A DNA stretch of 57,367 bases from Desulfobulbaceae bacterium (GTDB taxonomy: Bacteria; Desulfobacterota; Desulfobulbia; Desulfobulbales; Desulfocapsaceae): NCBI GenBank assembly GCA_031287565.1, contig JAITSS010000077.1:1-57367 (forward strand), in the 5' to 3' direction. The notes below the pieces were generated by a model that saw nothing but the letters and a program-made list of their open reading frames with translations, made no database searches and was not told the DNA's origin. Shown here piece after piece: positions 8,355 through 15,259 of the stretch. Every line of letters begins with the position of its first letter. Within the stretch, counting starts at the first letter, position 1. The position numbers and the translations under genes are program-made.

Positions 8355-8927
8355 ATGGCGAAGCACATGGTTCTTTCCATCCTGACTAAAGATCGCCCTG
8401 GCGTGGTTGCCGACATCACCGGCGCGATTTTTCGCCTGGGCGGTGATCTGGCCGATCTGAAGCAGTCGGTTTTGTGGGGCTACCTGACAATGATTCTTAT
8501 CGTCAATTTCCCGGATACGGTGACAAAAGAGGCTTTGATCGCCGAAATCGCGGGCCTTGGCCCGTCTGCTCAGGTAGGCGAGTCCGCCGAGTTTGAAGTG
8601 TCGGTCAAAGAGCCGCCCGCACCCTTAACCGGCGGCTCGCCGGTGCCGCAAGAGATGTACATTATGACGGCGCAGGCGGAAAATCGCGGCGGCCTGGTCT
8701 ATCAGGTCAGCGGATTTTGCCGCGAACATGGGGTGAATATCTTGGATTTGGCGACAACCTTGCGCGACGGGCGCTATACCATGGCGCTTCAGCTCGACCT
8801 GACCGGCGTCGCTTCGCTGGCCGCATTTCGGCGCGACCTGACGGCCTTCGCTTGTGAGAGCGGATTGAGCCTGACTCTTCAACATAGCGATCTATTCCAA
8901 GCCACCCAAGATGTGAGCCTTAATTGA
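8355..8927 (+). CDS. Two-ACT-domain protein, GcvR-like
   Basis: The 190-residue protein begins MAKHMVLSILTKDRPGVVADITGAIF, a typical ACT opening. It has a second ACT repeat from about residue 97 (MYIMTAQAENRGGLVYQVSGFCREHGVNI). This architecture is that of glycine cleavage system repressor-like proteins (GcvR), which bind amino acids and regulate through protein contacts rather than by binding DNA. The start is supported by AAGGTG 5 bases upstream. No gcv genes are nearby, so the regulated target is unknown. It may have its own promoter in the roughly 100-bp divergent region shared with the lipoprotein gene. Confidence 0.82.
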   Translation: MAKHMVLSILTKDRPGVVADITGAIFRLGGDLADLKQSVLWGYLTMILIVNFPDTVTKEALIAEIAGLGPSAQVGESAEFEVSVKEPPAPLTGGSPVPQEMYIMTAQAENRGGLVYQVSGFCREHGVNILDLATTLRDGRYTMALQLDLTGVASLAAFRRDLTAFACESGLSLTLQHSDLFQATQDVSLN

Positions 8928-9010
8928 GTCAGGAAATATTCTTGTTTAGGCTATGGAACGTCTTGGGATAACAGCGTGAACCGTGTTGCTGCGCATGAGA
9001 GCGGCGAAAG

Positions 9011-9044
9011 CGCCATCCGCCTGCCGCGCGGGCAGGGGATGGCG
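9011..9044. repeat. GC-rich hairpin between convergent genes
   Basis: CGCCATCC (9011-9018) pairs with GGATGGCG (9037-9044), and CCTGCC with GGCAGG inside. It has no flanking T run in either direction. It shares the core CCGCCTGCC with the inner stem at 7013-7046, so the two may belong to one family of extragenic palindromes. It lies between the convergent ACT and flavodoxin genes. Confidence 0.45.
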
Positions 9045-9079
9045 ATGGTGCGGAACAGCGGCGATTGTTCGTTTCCCTG

Positions 9080-9526
9080 CTAAGCCTTATCAGCCAAATC
9101 TTCAGCCCAGGCATGGATTTCATCGCCCGCGTCAGACGGATCGCCGTCGATGCGCAGCGAGCCGATGACCACATTGGCCTTCAGTTTTTCCATGCTCTCT
9201 TCCAATAGATCGACCGCGCCGCAAAAATGGGTGTAGGCGCTGTCGCCGCAGCCAAATATCGCCACGTTTTTCCCGTGTAAGGCGGCGTCGCCCAGGTGTT
9301 CGTACAGTTCGGCGAAATCTTCTTGAAACTCAATATCTTCATCGCCCCAGGTCGAGGAGCCGAGCACGGTCAGGTCGTTGTCACCGCCCAGTTCGCTGAC
9401 CGAGACGGCGGTCACGTTTTTCACGGTCACGGCCATGCCTTTGTCGCGCAGGACATCGGCAATCTTTTCCGCCACCGATTCGGTATTGCCGGTGGTCGAT
9501 CCATACACAATCAGCGCGTTGGTCAT
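9080..9526 (-). CDS. Flavodoxin
   Basis: This is a 148-residue short-chain flavodoxin, the same length as the well-known Desulfovibrio proteins. It shows the FMN phosphate loop GSTTGNTE (residues 9-16), the 60s loop GSSTWGDED and the 90s loop GCGDSAYTHFCGA. It carries low-potential electrons in place of ferredoxin, often when iron is scarce. The start at 9526 follows GGAGGAAG, and in-frame sequence further upstream does not resemble flavodoxin. It is last in a probable operon after the Cys-tailed small protein (53-base gap) and the DUF2325 gene. Confidence 0.93.
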   Translation of the reverse strand: MTNALIVYGSTTGNTESVAEKIADVLRDKGMAVTVKNVTAVSVSELGGDNDLTVLGSSTWGDEDIEFQEDFAELYEHLGDAALHGKNVAIFGCGDSAYTHFCGAVDLLEESMEKLKANVVIGSLRIDGDPSDAGDEIHAWAEDLADKA

Positions 9527-9579
9527 ACTGCTTCCTCCATGATGAGATTGTCCTGACAAATAGACAAAGAGAGCCGGGT

Positions 9580-9939
9580 TCAGGCGGATTTTTTGCAGGC
9601 GCAATTGGCGCATGTGCCGCCGCAATGTTTTTTCTTTGCCGGAATATGGATGACTTTCCCTCGGTCGTGGCACAATTTTTCGCCCTGGCCGCCGGTCAGA
9701 TAGATGCGCTCGCGGGGCAGTCCGCCCGCTTCAAGCAGGTGATTGAAGAGATGGCGCGATTTGGGCGCGACATCGCTGACGGCGGCGGTGTGGATGAAAA
9801 TATTGCCATCGCCGGGATAGATTTTGGCGATCACGGCGGTCAACTCCCGCACCGAATCCGGGGAAACATAGCCATTCAGGCGGATATGCAGATTGCCGTG
9901 GCGAATATCCGCCGTGGTGACGCATGGCTGCTCGTTCAT
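9580..9939 (-). CDS. Small protein of unknown function with Cys-rich tail
   Basis: I do not recognise this 119-residue protein as a named family. The body alternates strand and helix (LHIRLNGYVSPDSVRELTAV, IFIHTAAVSDV, HLFNHLLEAGG), an outline loosely similar to STAS-type domains. The last 15 residues hold a cluster of four cysteines (HCGGTCANCACKK) that could bind metal or a cluster. I chose ATG 9939 because AAGGAG sits 9 bases upstream and overlaps poorly with the ATG at 9948. It begins 27 bases after the DUF2325 stop and precedes flavodoxin, so a redox or iron-related role is likely by context only. Confidence 0.7.
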   Translation of the reverse strand: MNEQPCVTTADIRHGNLHIRLNGYVSPDSVRELTAVIAKIYPGDGNIFIHTAAVSDVAPKSRHLFNHLLEAGGLPRERIYLTGGQGEKLCHDRGKVIHIPAKKKHCGGTCANCACKKSA

Positions 9940-9966
9940 CGTAAACATCTCCTTACAGGTTGATGA

Positions 9967-11286
9967 TTATTGAATCGCGTCCAGGCTTCTCACCAGCGAC
10001 GAAAGCCCGGAACTGCGCATCGGCACAAATTGTTTCCGGTACTGCTTGCACATCTTTTTCACCGAGCGGCAGGCGTCGTGGCTGACGCAATCGACCGGGC
10101 AGAGCACGGCGTCGGCGCCGCACAGGAGTTTCGGCAACAATTGCCGCGAATTTTCCAGGCCGCCGTCGTGGTGCAGAAAAGCGCCGCCGTGTTTTTCGAC
10201 CAGGTGTCGGTAGTGCGGAATCATGTTGGCGCGTCCGCCGACATAGAGAACAGTTTTGCCGCAAAGGCCGCGTTCCCGGCAACTTTCCCGCTGCGAATCC
10301 GGGCAATCGTCGCAATCGGTCTTATTCTGCGCCGCGACGAATTGCTCAAGCATGGCCAGTTCCTGCCGCAGTTCGGCCTGCTCACGTTCGACCACTTCCT
10401 GACGGGCCAGCGTGTCGATGCGCATCCGTTCAGACGCCTGCAAGCGCCTCTCCAACTCGGCCATTTTTTGTTCCCGCCCTTCAAGACGCTGGCGCAAAGA
10501 TTGGATTTCCCGCATCCGCTCGGACGCTTGCGTCTTCAGCGTCGTCAGTTCATCCGCCGCGCCATCGCTCAGCCGCGCCGTCAAGCGGTTTTTCAGGGCG
10601 GCAATCTCTTCCAATCGTAGCGACAGCATGTCGATTCGGTCGCCCTCGCGGCGCAGACGTTCTTGCAACAGCGTCCGCGCCCCCTTGTTTGTTTTGGCTT
10701 GCTCGCGCAGCGTTTCGACCTCCTCGCACAGCTTGCGATTTTCCTCTTGAACGCGGGCGGCGGCTTCGGTGTTTTTTTTGCTCGCCGCGAAGGCGTCAAA
10801 GGATAGCATGTGCCCTTCGCCGTACACGGTCGCCGCGATTTCCGCGCTGGTCGTCGGGTGGGTGAGCACCGCCCAGTAGGCCCCGGCGACATCGCCGTCA
10901 GCGCAATCCTGCCGCCAGAGGGCGAGAATTTCTTCGCCGCTCGCACACCGGGCATAACGATGAATGGCCGCCACGTGTCGGCTGTCGAGGTATTTGCTCA
11001 GTTGCCGGTTGGCCGCCGAACGCTCGTCACCGTCGCCGGACAGGGCGCGATGAATCTCATAGTCGGATTCACCGGCTTTGATGCGATAGATTTTTTTGCG
11101 GGCCAAAAGTCGTAAATCGGCGCGATTCAGGCATATTCCAACCACTGAACAGTGATAGGAATGGTTGATTTGCCAAATCTTCCGCCGGGTGGCGGCGGCT
11201 TTGCGGCCATTTTGGGCGAGGTCGGCCATTTCCACATTCCGTCCTTTTTCCACAGCGCTTTGGTCAACGGCGATTAACTCTTCCAT
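9967..11286 (-). CDS. DUF2325 domain-containing coiled-coil protein
   Basis: This 439-residue cytoplasmic protein has an N-terminal region with SYHCSVVGICL. A long coiled coil follows at about residues 190-330, rich in Glu, Arg and Leu heptads. Next is a Cys cluster (CDDCPDSQRESCRERGLC), then a C-terminal DUF2325 domain starting VLYVGGRANMIPHYR and including CPVDCVSHDACRSVKKMC. DUF2325 has no settled function; the conserved Cys and His residues suggest metal or redox sensing. The start at 11286 has AAGGGAGC before it. It heads a three-gene group with the Cys-tailed protein and flavodoxin. Confidence 0.85.
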   Translation of the reverse strand: MEELIAVDQSAVEKGRNVEMADLAQNGRKAAATRRKIWQINHSYHCSVVGICLNRADLRLLARKKIYRIKAGESDYEIHRALSGDGDERSAANRQLSKYLDSRHVAAIHRYARCASGEEILALWRQDCADGDVAGAYWAVLTHPTTSAEIAATVYGEGHMLSFDAFAASKKNTEAAARVQEENRKLCEEVETLREQAKTNKGARTLLQERLRREGDRIDMLSLRLEEIAALKNRLTARLSDGAADELTTLKTQASERMREIQSLRQRLEGREQKMAELERRLQASERMRIDTLARQEVVEREQAELRQELAMLEQFVAAQNKTDCDDCPDSQRESCRERGLCGKTVLYVGGRANMIPHYRHLVEKHGGAFLHHDGGLENSRQLLPKLLCGADAVLCPVDCVSHDACRSVKKMCKQYRKQFVPMRSSGLSSLVRSLDAIQ

Positions 11287-11314
11287 GGCGGCTCCCTTTT
11301 GTTTTGTGTATTTA

Positions 11315-11343
11315 ATTAAATTAGAAGTCTCTAACTTTATCAA
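11315..11343 (-). promoter_or_regulatory. Candidate sigma-70 promoter for the DUF2325-flavodoxin operon
   Basis: On the minus strand TTGATA (11343-11338) and TTTAAT (11320-11315) are separated by 17 bp, placed about 30-55 bp before the DUF2325 start and directly after the porin terminator. The surroundings are clearly AT-rich. No convincing Fur box was found here by eye. Confidence 0.4.
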
Positions 11344-11345
11344 GC

Positions 11346-11383
11346 AAAAAAACACCGGGCGCGGCTCCAAGGCCGACCCGGCG
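11346..11383 (-). terminator. Intrinsic terminator after the porin gene
   Basis: Read on the minus strand, a GC-rich stem (CGCCGGGTCGGCC pairing imperfectly with GCCGCGCCCGGTG) is followed by seven T residues, 12 bases after the porin stop codon. It separates the porin transcript from the DUF2325 operon. Confidence 0.75.
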
Positions 11384-11394
11384 TCTCCCCTCTC

Positions 11395-12681
11395 TTAAAA
11401 TTCGTAAGCTAAACGCAATGTTACGGTATCCGATTCGTCGCCGCTACCGCCGTCTTCCACATCGTAATCAATGGCGTGCACGTATTCACCCTTCAGGAAA
11501 AATCCCTTGGCCAACTCGACGCTACCAAACAGCACCATGTAGGTTTCCGGCAAAAAGCCTCCCAAATCCTCGGTGCCGGAACTCGACAGGGCGACCACCG
11601 TCGGATATTTGTTCACATCGAAGCCATAAGACAGCTCGACATGCCAGGCTGACGGTTTGGACTCGTACTCGCCGGGGAATCCATTCATCAGATAATCCAT
11701 ATGGTAATCCTCGGTGGCCGTAACGTATTCGGCGTACAGGCCAAAACCGGCCAGCTCGGCTTCGGCGGTCAGCGCGACGCCGCCGACATAATCGGCTTGC
11801 AGAAAGCTCCGTTCAGCATCAAAACTAAATCCAGGCGTCAGGTAGGCGGCCACTTCCTGGCCCGCCGTGTAATCGGCCAGATTTTCCGAATCGAAGACGC
11901 TGGACATATATCCAGCGGCCAAACGCAGGGTCAGGCTTTCTTCTTGCTCCAGGTCGTAGCCAACCTTAAAGCCGTAATGCTCCAGCACGCTGTCGCCGCC
12001 GTCGTCGGTGTCGCCGTTATAGCCGAAGGCATCGACGTAAAAACCGGCCTGCCTGGCCGTCACAGTCACGGCGTTGCCTCTGGTGCGGAAAGCTTGTTTG
12101 GTCAAAGGATCGGAAATGGTGTGGCCGCCCCAGACGCCGAAGGGCAGATAGTAGCGACCGGCCTTGATACCGACCGGAATTGATTCGGTGTCGCCCAGAA
12201 TGACATAGGTTTCTCTGACCGAAATTTTATTTTCATCGTTCAGCCACTCAATCCCGAAGGCGCCGCGCGCCCATTCGGTGGCTTCAGCTTCGAGCAACAA
12301 CTCGGCGGTGGACAGCGAGAAGTCGGTGGATGTTCTGCCGTCAAAGTCTTCACCGATCACCATGTCAGCTTCAAGGACGCCGCTTAGCTTAACGTGATCA
12401 TTGATTTTTCCGATGAGGTTTTCATCCGTCGCCGCCGCGCCGCTCTCCGGTAAAGCCACAGTTCGCGGTTGCTCGGCTTCTTTTTTCTCAAGCTCGGCGA
12501 TGCGCTCGCTCAAGGCCTGATTCTGACGCGCAAGCTGCTCAAGTTGGCTCTTCAACTGCGCCAACTCCGCCTCTGGCGCGGCGGCCAAGGCGTCGGAGCC
12601 GACGCTGGCGACGAAACCGCCGAAGGCCATAAGGCCGACGACAGCGCCGCGCTTAAGATAGGATTTCCGCATGACTTTCAT
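11395..12681 (-). CDS. LbtU-like outer-membrane porin
   Basis: The 428-residue protein has a signal peptide (MKVMRKSYLKRG, then a hydrophobic stretch ending near ALAAA). A short coiled coil follows (LAQLKSQLEQLARQNQALSERIAELEKK, residues about 38-66), then a beta-barrel of alternating strands ending in the C-terminal aromatic LRLAYEF required for outer-membrane assembly. The order and motifs (LSGVLEADM, KAGRYYLPFG) match the LbtU family of siderophore porins, known from Legionella and widespread in deltaproteobacteria. The start has GGAGAGAG upstream. The small FeoB-associated gene lies 126 bases upstream on the same strand, so iron-related transport is the favoured role, though general porin function is possible. 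Confidence 0.82.
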   Translation of the reverse strand: MKVMRKSYLKRGAVVGLMAFGGFVASVGSDALAAAPEAELAQLKSQLEQLARQNQALSERIAELEKKEAEQPRTVALPESGAAATDENLIGKINDHVKLSGVLEADMVIGEDFDGRTSTDFSLSTAELLLEAEATEWARGAFGIEWLNDENKISVRETYVILGDTESIPVGIKAGRYYLPFGVWGGHTISDPLTKQAFRTRGNAVTVTARQAGFYVDAFGYNGDTDDGGDSVLEHYGFKVGYDLEQEESLTLRLAAGYMSSVFDSENLADYTAGQEVAAYLTPGFSFDAERSFLQADYVGGVALTAEAELAGFGLYAEYVTATEDYHMDYLMNGFPGEYESKPSAWHVELSYGFDVNKYPTVVALSSSGTEDLGGFLPETYMVLFGSVELAKGFFLKGEYVHAIDYDVEDGGSGDESDTVTLRLAYEF

Positions 12682-12807
12682 AATCTCTCTCCTCCAGTAA
12701 ATGATTTCAGTGGTCAAACGGCCATAAAAAGAACTGATAAATGAAATTTTGTTCACAGAATGACGAAAATAGCAAGTCATTCACGGAAAAAATTTCCAGG
12801 CGATTTT

Positions 12808-12966
12808 TTACTCACCGTCTTTCTCCGTTTCCGAGGAACAATGGCGGCACGGCGTTTTGGTCGCGCCGCAACCGCAACCACAGCCTTTCCCGTTGCTTCG
12901 GAAACGACGCCAGAGGTACCAGATCGCCCAGAGTACGAGCAAAACGATCACAGCGTATTCAAGCAC
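12808..12966 (-). CDS. FeoB-associated Cys-rich membrane protein
   Basis: This 52-residue protein starts at GTG 12966 behind CGGAGGG. It has one N-terminal membrane segment (LEYAVIVLLVLWAIWYLW), then a basic stretch RRFRSN and a cluster GKGCGCGCG followed by CRHC. This is the pattern of the small FeoB-associated Cys-rich membrane proteins usually found beside feoAB. No feoA or feoB is present in the window, so it is separated from its usual partners or acts with the porin downstream. It is probably co-transcribed with the LbtU-like porin from the promoter at 13025-13053. Confidence 0.75.
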   Translation of the reverse strand: MLEYAVIVLLVLWAIWYLWRRFRSNGKGCGCGCGATKTPCRHCSSETEKDGE

Positions 12967-12994
12967 AGCAAGCCCTCCGCCGGTGGCAAAACAT

Positions 12995-13053
12995 GATAAT
13001 ATTTTTATCCCAGCAACGCTGGGTCATTTACCCGCCTGGTTTCAAGGTGTCAA
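12995..13053 (-). promoter_or_regulatory. Candidate promoter and Fur-like site for the Cys-rich protein/porin operon
   Basis: On the minus strand TTGACA (13053-13048) is followed after 17 bp by TAAATG (13030-13025). Downstream lie a small hairpin (CCCAGC/GCTGGG, 13009-13023) and an AT-rich near-palindrome GATAATATTTTTATC (12995-13009), loosely like a Fur box. The site is inside the 330-bp gap 12967-13296, which holds this and the opposing promoter at 13174 and no further gene. The promoter is fairly convincing; the Fur box is weak. Confidence 0.45.
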
Positions 13054-13173
13054 TATTTTTTTAGCCAGCGCTAATATGTTGCGCCTTGGCGAACCACGCC
13101 GACGGCCTGTTATTGTCGCGGTGAAAAATGGTTATCCGCATTAAGCGGGTCTCATGGCGCGCATAAATTATTT

Positions 13174-13201
13174 TTGACATGGGGATAATGTTCGCTATAG
13201 T
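13174..13201 (+). promoter_or_regulatory. Sigma-70 promoter for the MetA-type outer-membrane gene
   Basis: TTGACA (13174-13179) and TATAGT (13196-13201) are spaced by 16 bp, with an AT-rich stretch upstream. It lies 95 bp before the start at 13297. This is the best consensus promoter seen in the window. Confidence 0.6.
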
Positions 13202-13296
13202 TGCGCCGACCATAATCATTCTCGGCGCGGCGGAGAAATTCAATCTCACTGATGGAGTCATGCCGCAGGCTTCGTCATTTCATTCAAAGGAGTACC

Positions 13297-14232
13297 ATGA
13301 ACTCGCTCAACCGTTCCGGTCGCGTCCTTGCCGTATCGCTTGGCTTGGCGCTCGCCGCGCCGACAAATGCTATCGACCAAGCGTGGGCGGCCACGCCGGA
13401 ACAGGGATTCAAACGCCCGCAAACGCTGATGGCCACGCCGCCGGTTAACCCGAACATTGCCGGCGGCGGCACCCTGCCGCAGGGCCTGCTGTATACGGCC
13501 TTGAATCCGACGTTTTCCGACAAGGACCGCAGCGAAGACGGCTATATCGGTTCCGATACCTTCTCCCAAGCCTGGTTGCTCAAACTGCGTTATGGCCTGA
13601 CCAATCGGTTGGAGCTGAATTCGGTGCTTTCCTATGTCAACCTGGAACGAAGCAAGCCGACGCCCAGCCAGAAGCATCTGGAAGGGTACGGCGATCAGTC
13701 GCTTGGTTTAAGTTATGCCCTGTATAATCTTCATCAGAAAGATCCGTTCGCCTTGTCTTTTTCCTTGAGCGCGCTGTTGCCGACCGCGCCGGAGGGCGCC
13801 AATCATCTGCCCGGCAACGCGGCTTGGGGCGGACGCGCCGCCGCCGCTTTCGGCCTGTTTCTGACGCCCGAAATAAAATTTGACACAGAGGCGATCATCA
13901 GCGGTCCATTTGAACGCGGCAATCAGGATGTCAAACGCGGCGAGCAGTACCAATGGAATAGCCAGTTTCGCTATTTATTCAAAACCTTCGACGTGGCCCT
14001 GGAAAGCTCCCTCACGCACAACGAGGCGGGCGACAAAAGCAGCCCGGCGGGCGATATTGATTTGAAAAACGGCTACACTGAGTGGTTCGTCGGCCCGTCG
14101 ATGAATTTCACCATTGACCGCTACGATTTATGGTTTGGCATTGGCGTTTTCTTTCCGGTGTTGCAAAACGTCGATAGCCCGTCGATGGTTGAGGATTATC
14201 AACTGGCTTTTAAGATCGGCAAGCTTTGGTAA
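13297..14232 (+). CDS. Outer-membrane MetA-pathway (PF13557-like) beta-barrel protein
   Basis: The 311-residue protein starts at 13297 behind AAAGGAG. It has a signal peptide (MNSLNRSGRVLAVSLGLALAA, cleavage near AWA-A). The mature chain of amphipathic strands shows the pattern of the family named after phenol-degradation MetA: LLKLRYGLTNRLELNSVLSYV, GDQSLGLSYALY, WFVGPSMNFTIDRYDLWFGIGVFF. It ends in KIGKLW with a terminal aromatic. Members are outer-membrane channels of mostly unknown substrate; the phenol name should not be taken literally. It is a single-gene unit with its own promoter and terminator. Confidence 0.75.
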   Translation: MNSLNRSGRVLAVSLGLALAAPTNAIDQAWAATPEQGFKRPQTLMATPPVNPNIAGGGTLPQGLLYTALNPTFSDKDRSEDGYIGSDTFSQAWLLKLRYGLTNRLELNSVLSYVNLERSKPTPSQKHLEGYGDQSLGLSYALYNLHQKDPFALSFSLSALLPTAPEGANHLPGNAAWGGRAAAAFGLFLTPEIKFDTEAIISGPFERGNQDVKRGEQYQWNSQFRYLFKTFDVALESSLTHNEAGDKSSPAGDIDLKNGYTEWFVGPSMNFTIDRYDLWFGIGVFFPVLQNVDSPSMVEDYQLAFKIGKLW

Positions 14233-14258
14233 TCGTTCCACAAAAGACCGCCAAAGAC

Positions 14259-14305
14259 AAAAAAGCGGCTGGACTCCCATCGTCGGGGAATCCAGCCGCT
14301 TTTTT
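14259..14305. terminator. Bidirectional intrinsic terminator
   Basis: AAAAAAGCGGCTGGA (14259-14273) is perfectly repeated in inverse at 14291-14305. This gives a strong stem with an A run on one side and a T run on the other. It ends the 13297 gene and can also stop transcription leaving aroD at 14461. Confidence 0.9.
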
Positions 14306-14460
14306 GTCAGGTTTTGAAAAAACGACGTTCAGGAGATTGTGATGCCGCGCGGTTTGGCCGCCGCCGCGACAGCGCGCCGTCGCGCAAAAATCGGGCATCA
14401 AGCGCCCGCTTCATCGCCCAAGGCGTAAATCTGCGGCAGTGGGATATACAAAATGGCGAT

Positions 14461-15255
14461 TCATCGCGTTTTTGTCTTGCGCGTTTGCGGGTACAACAGG
14501 CGCATCGCTTCGCGCAGCGGCCCGATGCGAATCTGACCGGGCGCCGACGCGCCGACACCGGCGGCGAAGGTGACATCCGAGCCGAACAAACCACCGGCCA
14601 GACGCGAGATGCGGCCATCGCGGCCCATGGCCATGGTAATCAGAGGAATCTCTAGCTCTTGCCGCGCTTTGCATGTGGCCGACAACAGGGTCAAAATATC
14701 TTCCGGCTGCTGCGGCGTCACCGCCGCCTTGGCCACATCGCCCCCCAAATCCCGCGCCCGCCGCAACCAGGATACAATCGTCGCCGCATCTGGCGTCGCG
14801 GTGAAATCATGGCAGGAAATAATCAGTCGCGTCGAGGTCGCCTGAGCGACGGCGGCAAGCGCGGCAATCGTTTGTTCGCCCGCCGCCAATTCGACATCGA
14901 GCAAGTCGCACATCCCCGACGCCAGGGCCGACACCATGAGGCTGAAGCGCTGGTCGAAGGTGATAGGCCGCGCCCCGCCTTCTTTTTCGTCGCGGCAGGT
15001 GAAAATCAGCGGCAGATCATCTACCTCGGCGCGCAGACGCGCCAAAGCCGCCATCACCTTCCGCGCATCGGCAAAGGCCGCGAACCAATCCACCCGCCAT
15101 TCCAGCAAATCCGGCATCAAGGCCAGACATTTCCGCGCCGCCCGTACAAGATCGTCCTCAGTGGCCGCGACCAGAGGCAGACACACCAGCGGACGCTTGC
15201 CGCCAATCATCAGCCCGCGCACGGCCAGGGGTTTTGCGCATTCCTTTCGCATCAT
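14461..15255 (-). CDS. aroD: 3-dehydroquinate dehydratase, type I
   Basis: The 264-residue enzyme catalyses the third step of the shikimate pathway through a Schiff-base lysine. Visible landmarks are PLVCLPLVAATEDDL near the start, the substrate-binding EWRVDWF, IFTCRDEKEGG, the active-site His in IISCHDFTATP, AKAAVTP with the Schiff-base Lys, and ITMAMGRDGRISR. The start is ATG 15255 (or 15252); GAGGG lies just before it and overlaps the end of the helicase gene, so translation is probably coupled. It is the last gene of an aroC-helicase-aroD operon. Confidence 0.93.
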   Translation of the reverse strand: MMRKECAKPLAVRGLMIGGKRPLVCLPLVAATEDDLVRAARKCLALMPDLLEWRVDWFAAFADARKVMAALARLRAEVDDLPLIFTCRDEKEGGARPITFDQRFSLMVSALASGMCDLLDVELAAGEQTIAALAAVAQATSTRLIISCHDFTATPDAATIVSWLRRARDLGGDVAKAAVTPQQPEDILTLLSATCKARQELEIPLITMAMGRDGRISRLAGGLFGSDVTFAAGVGASAPGQIRIGPLREAMRLLYPQTRKTKTR

Positions 15256-15259
15256 GCCC

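Noticed and set aside
12681..12807. Fur box directly before the porin gene
   Set aside because: Only scattered partial matches (such as TGATAAATGAAATT) are present, below what I would accept by eye.
13009..13023. Hairpin CCCAGC-AAC-GCTGGG as a terminator
   Set aside because: There is no T run on either side; it lies in a likely 5' untranslated region.
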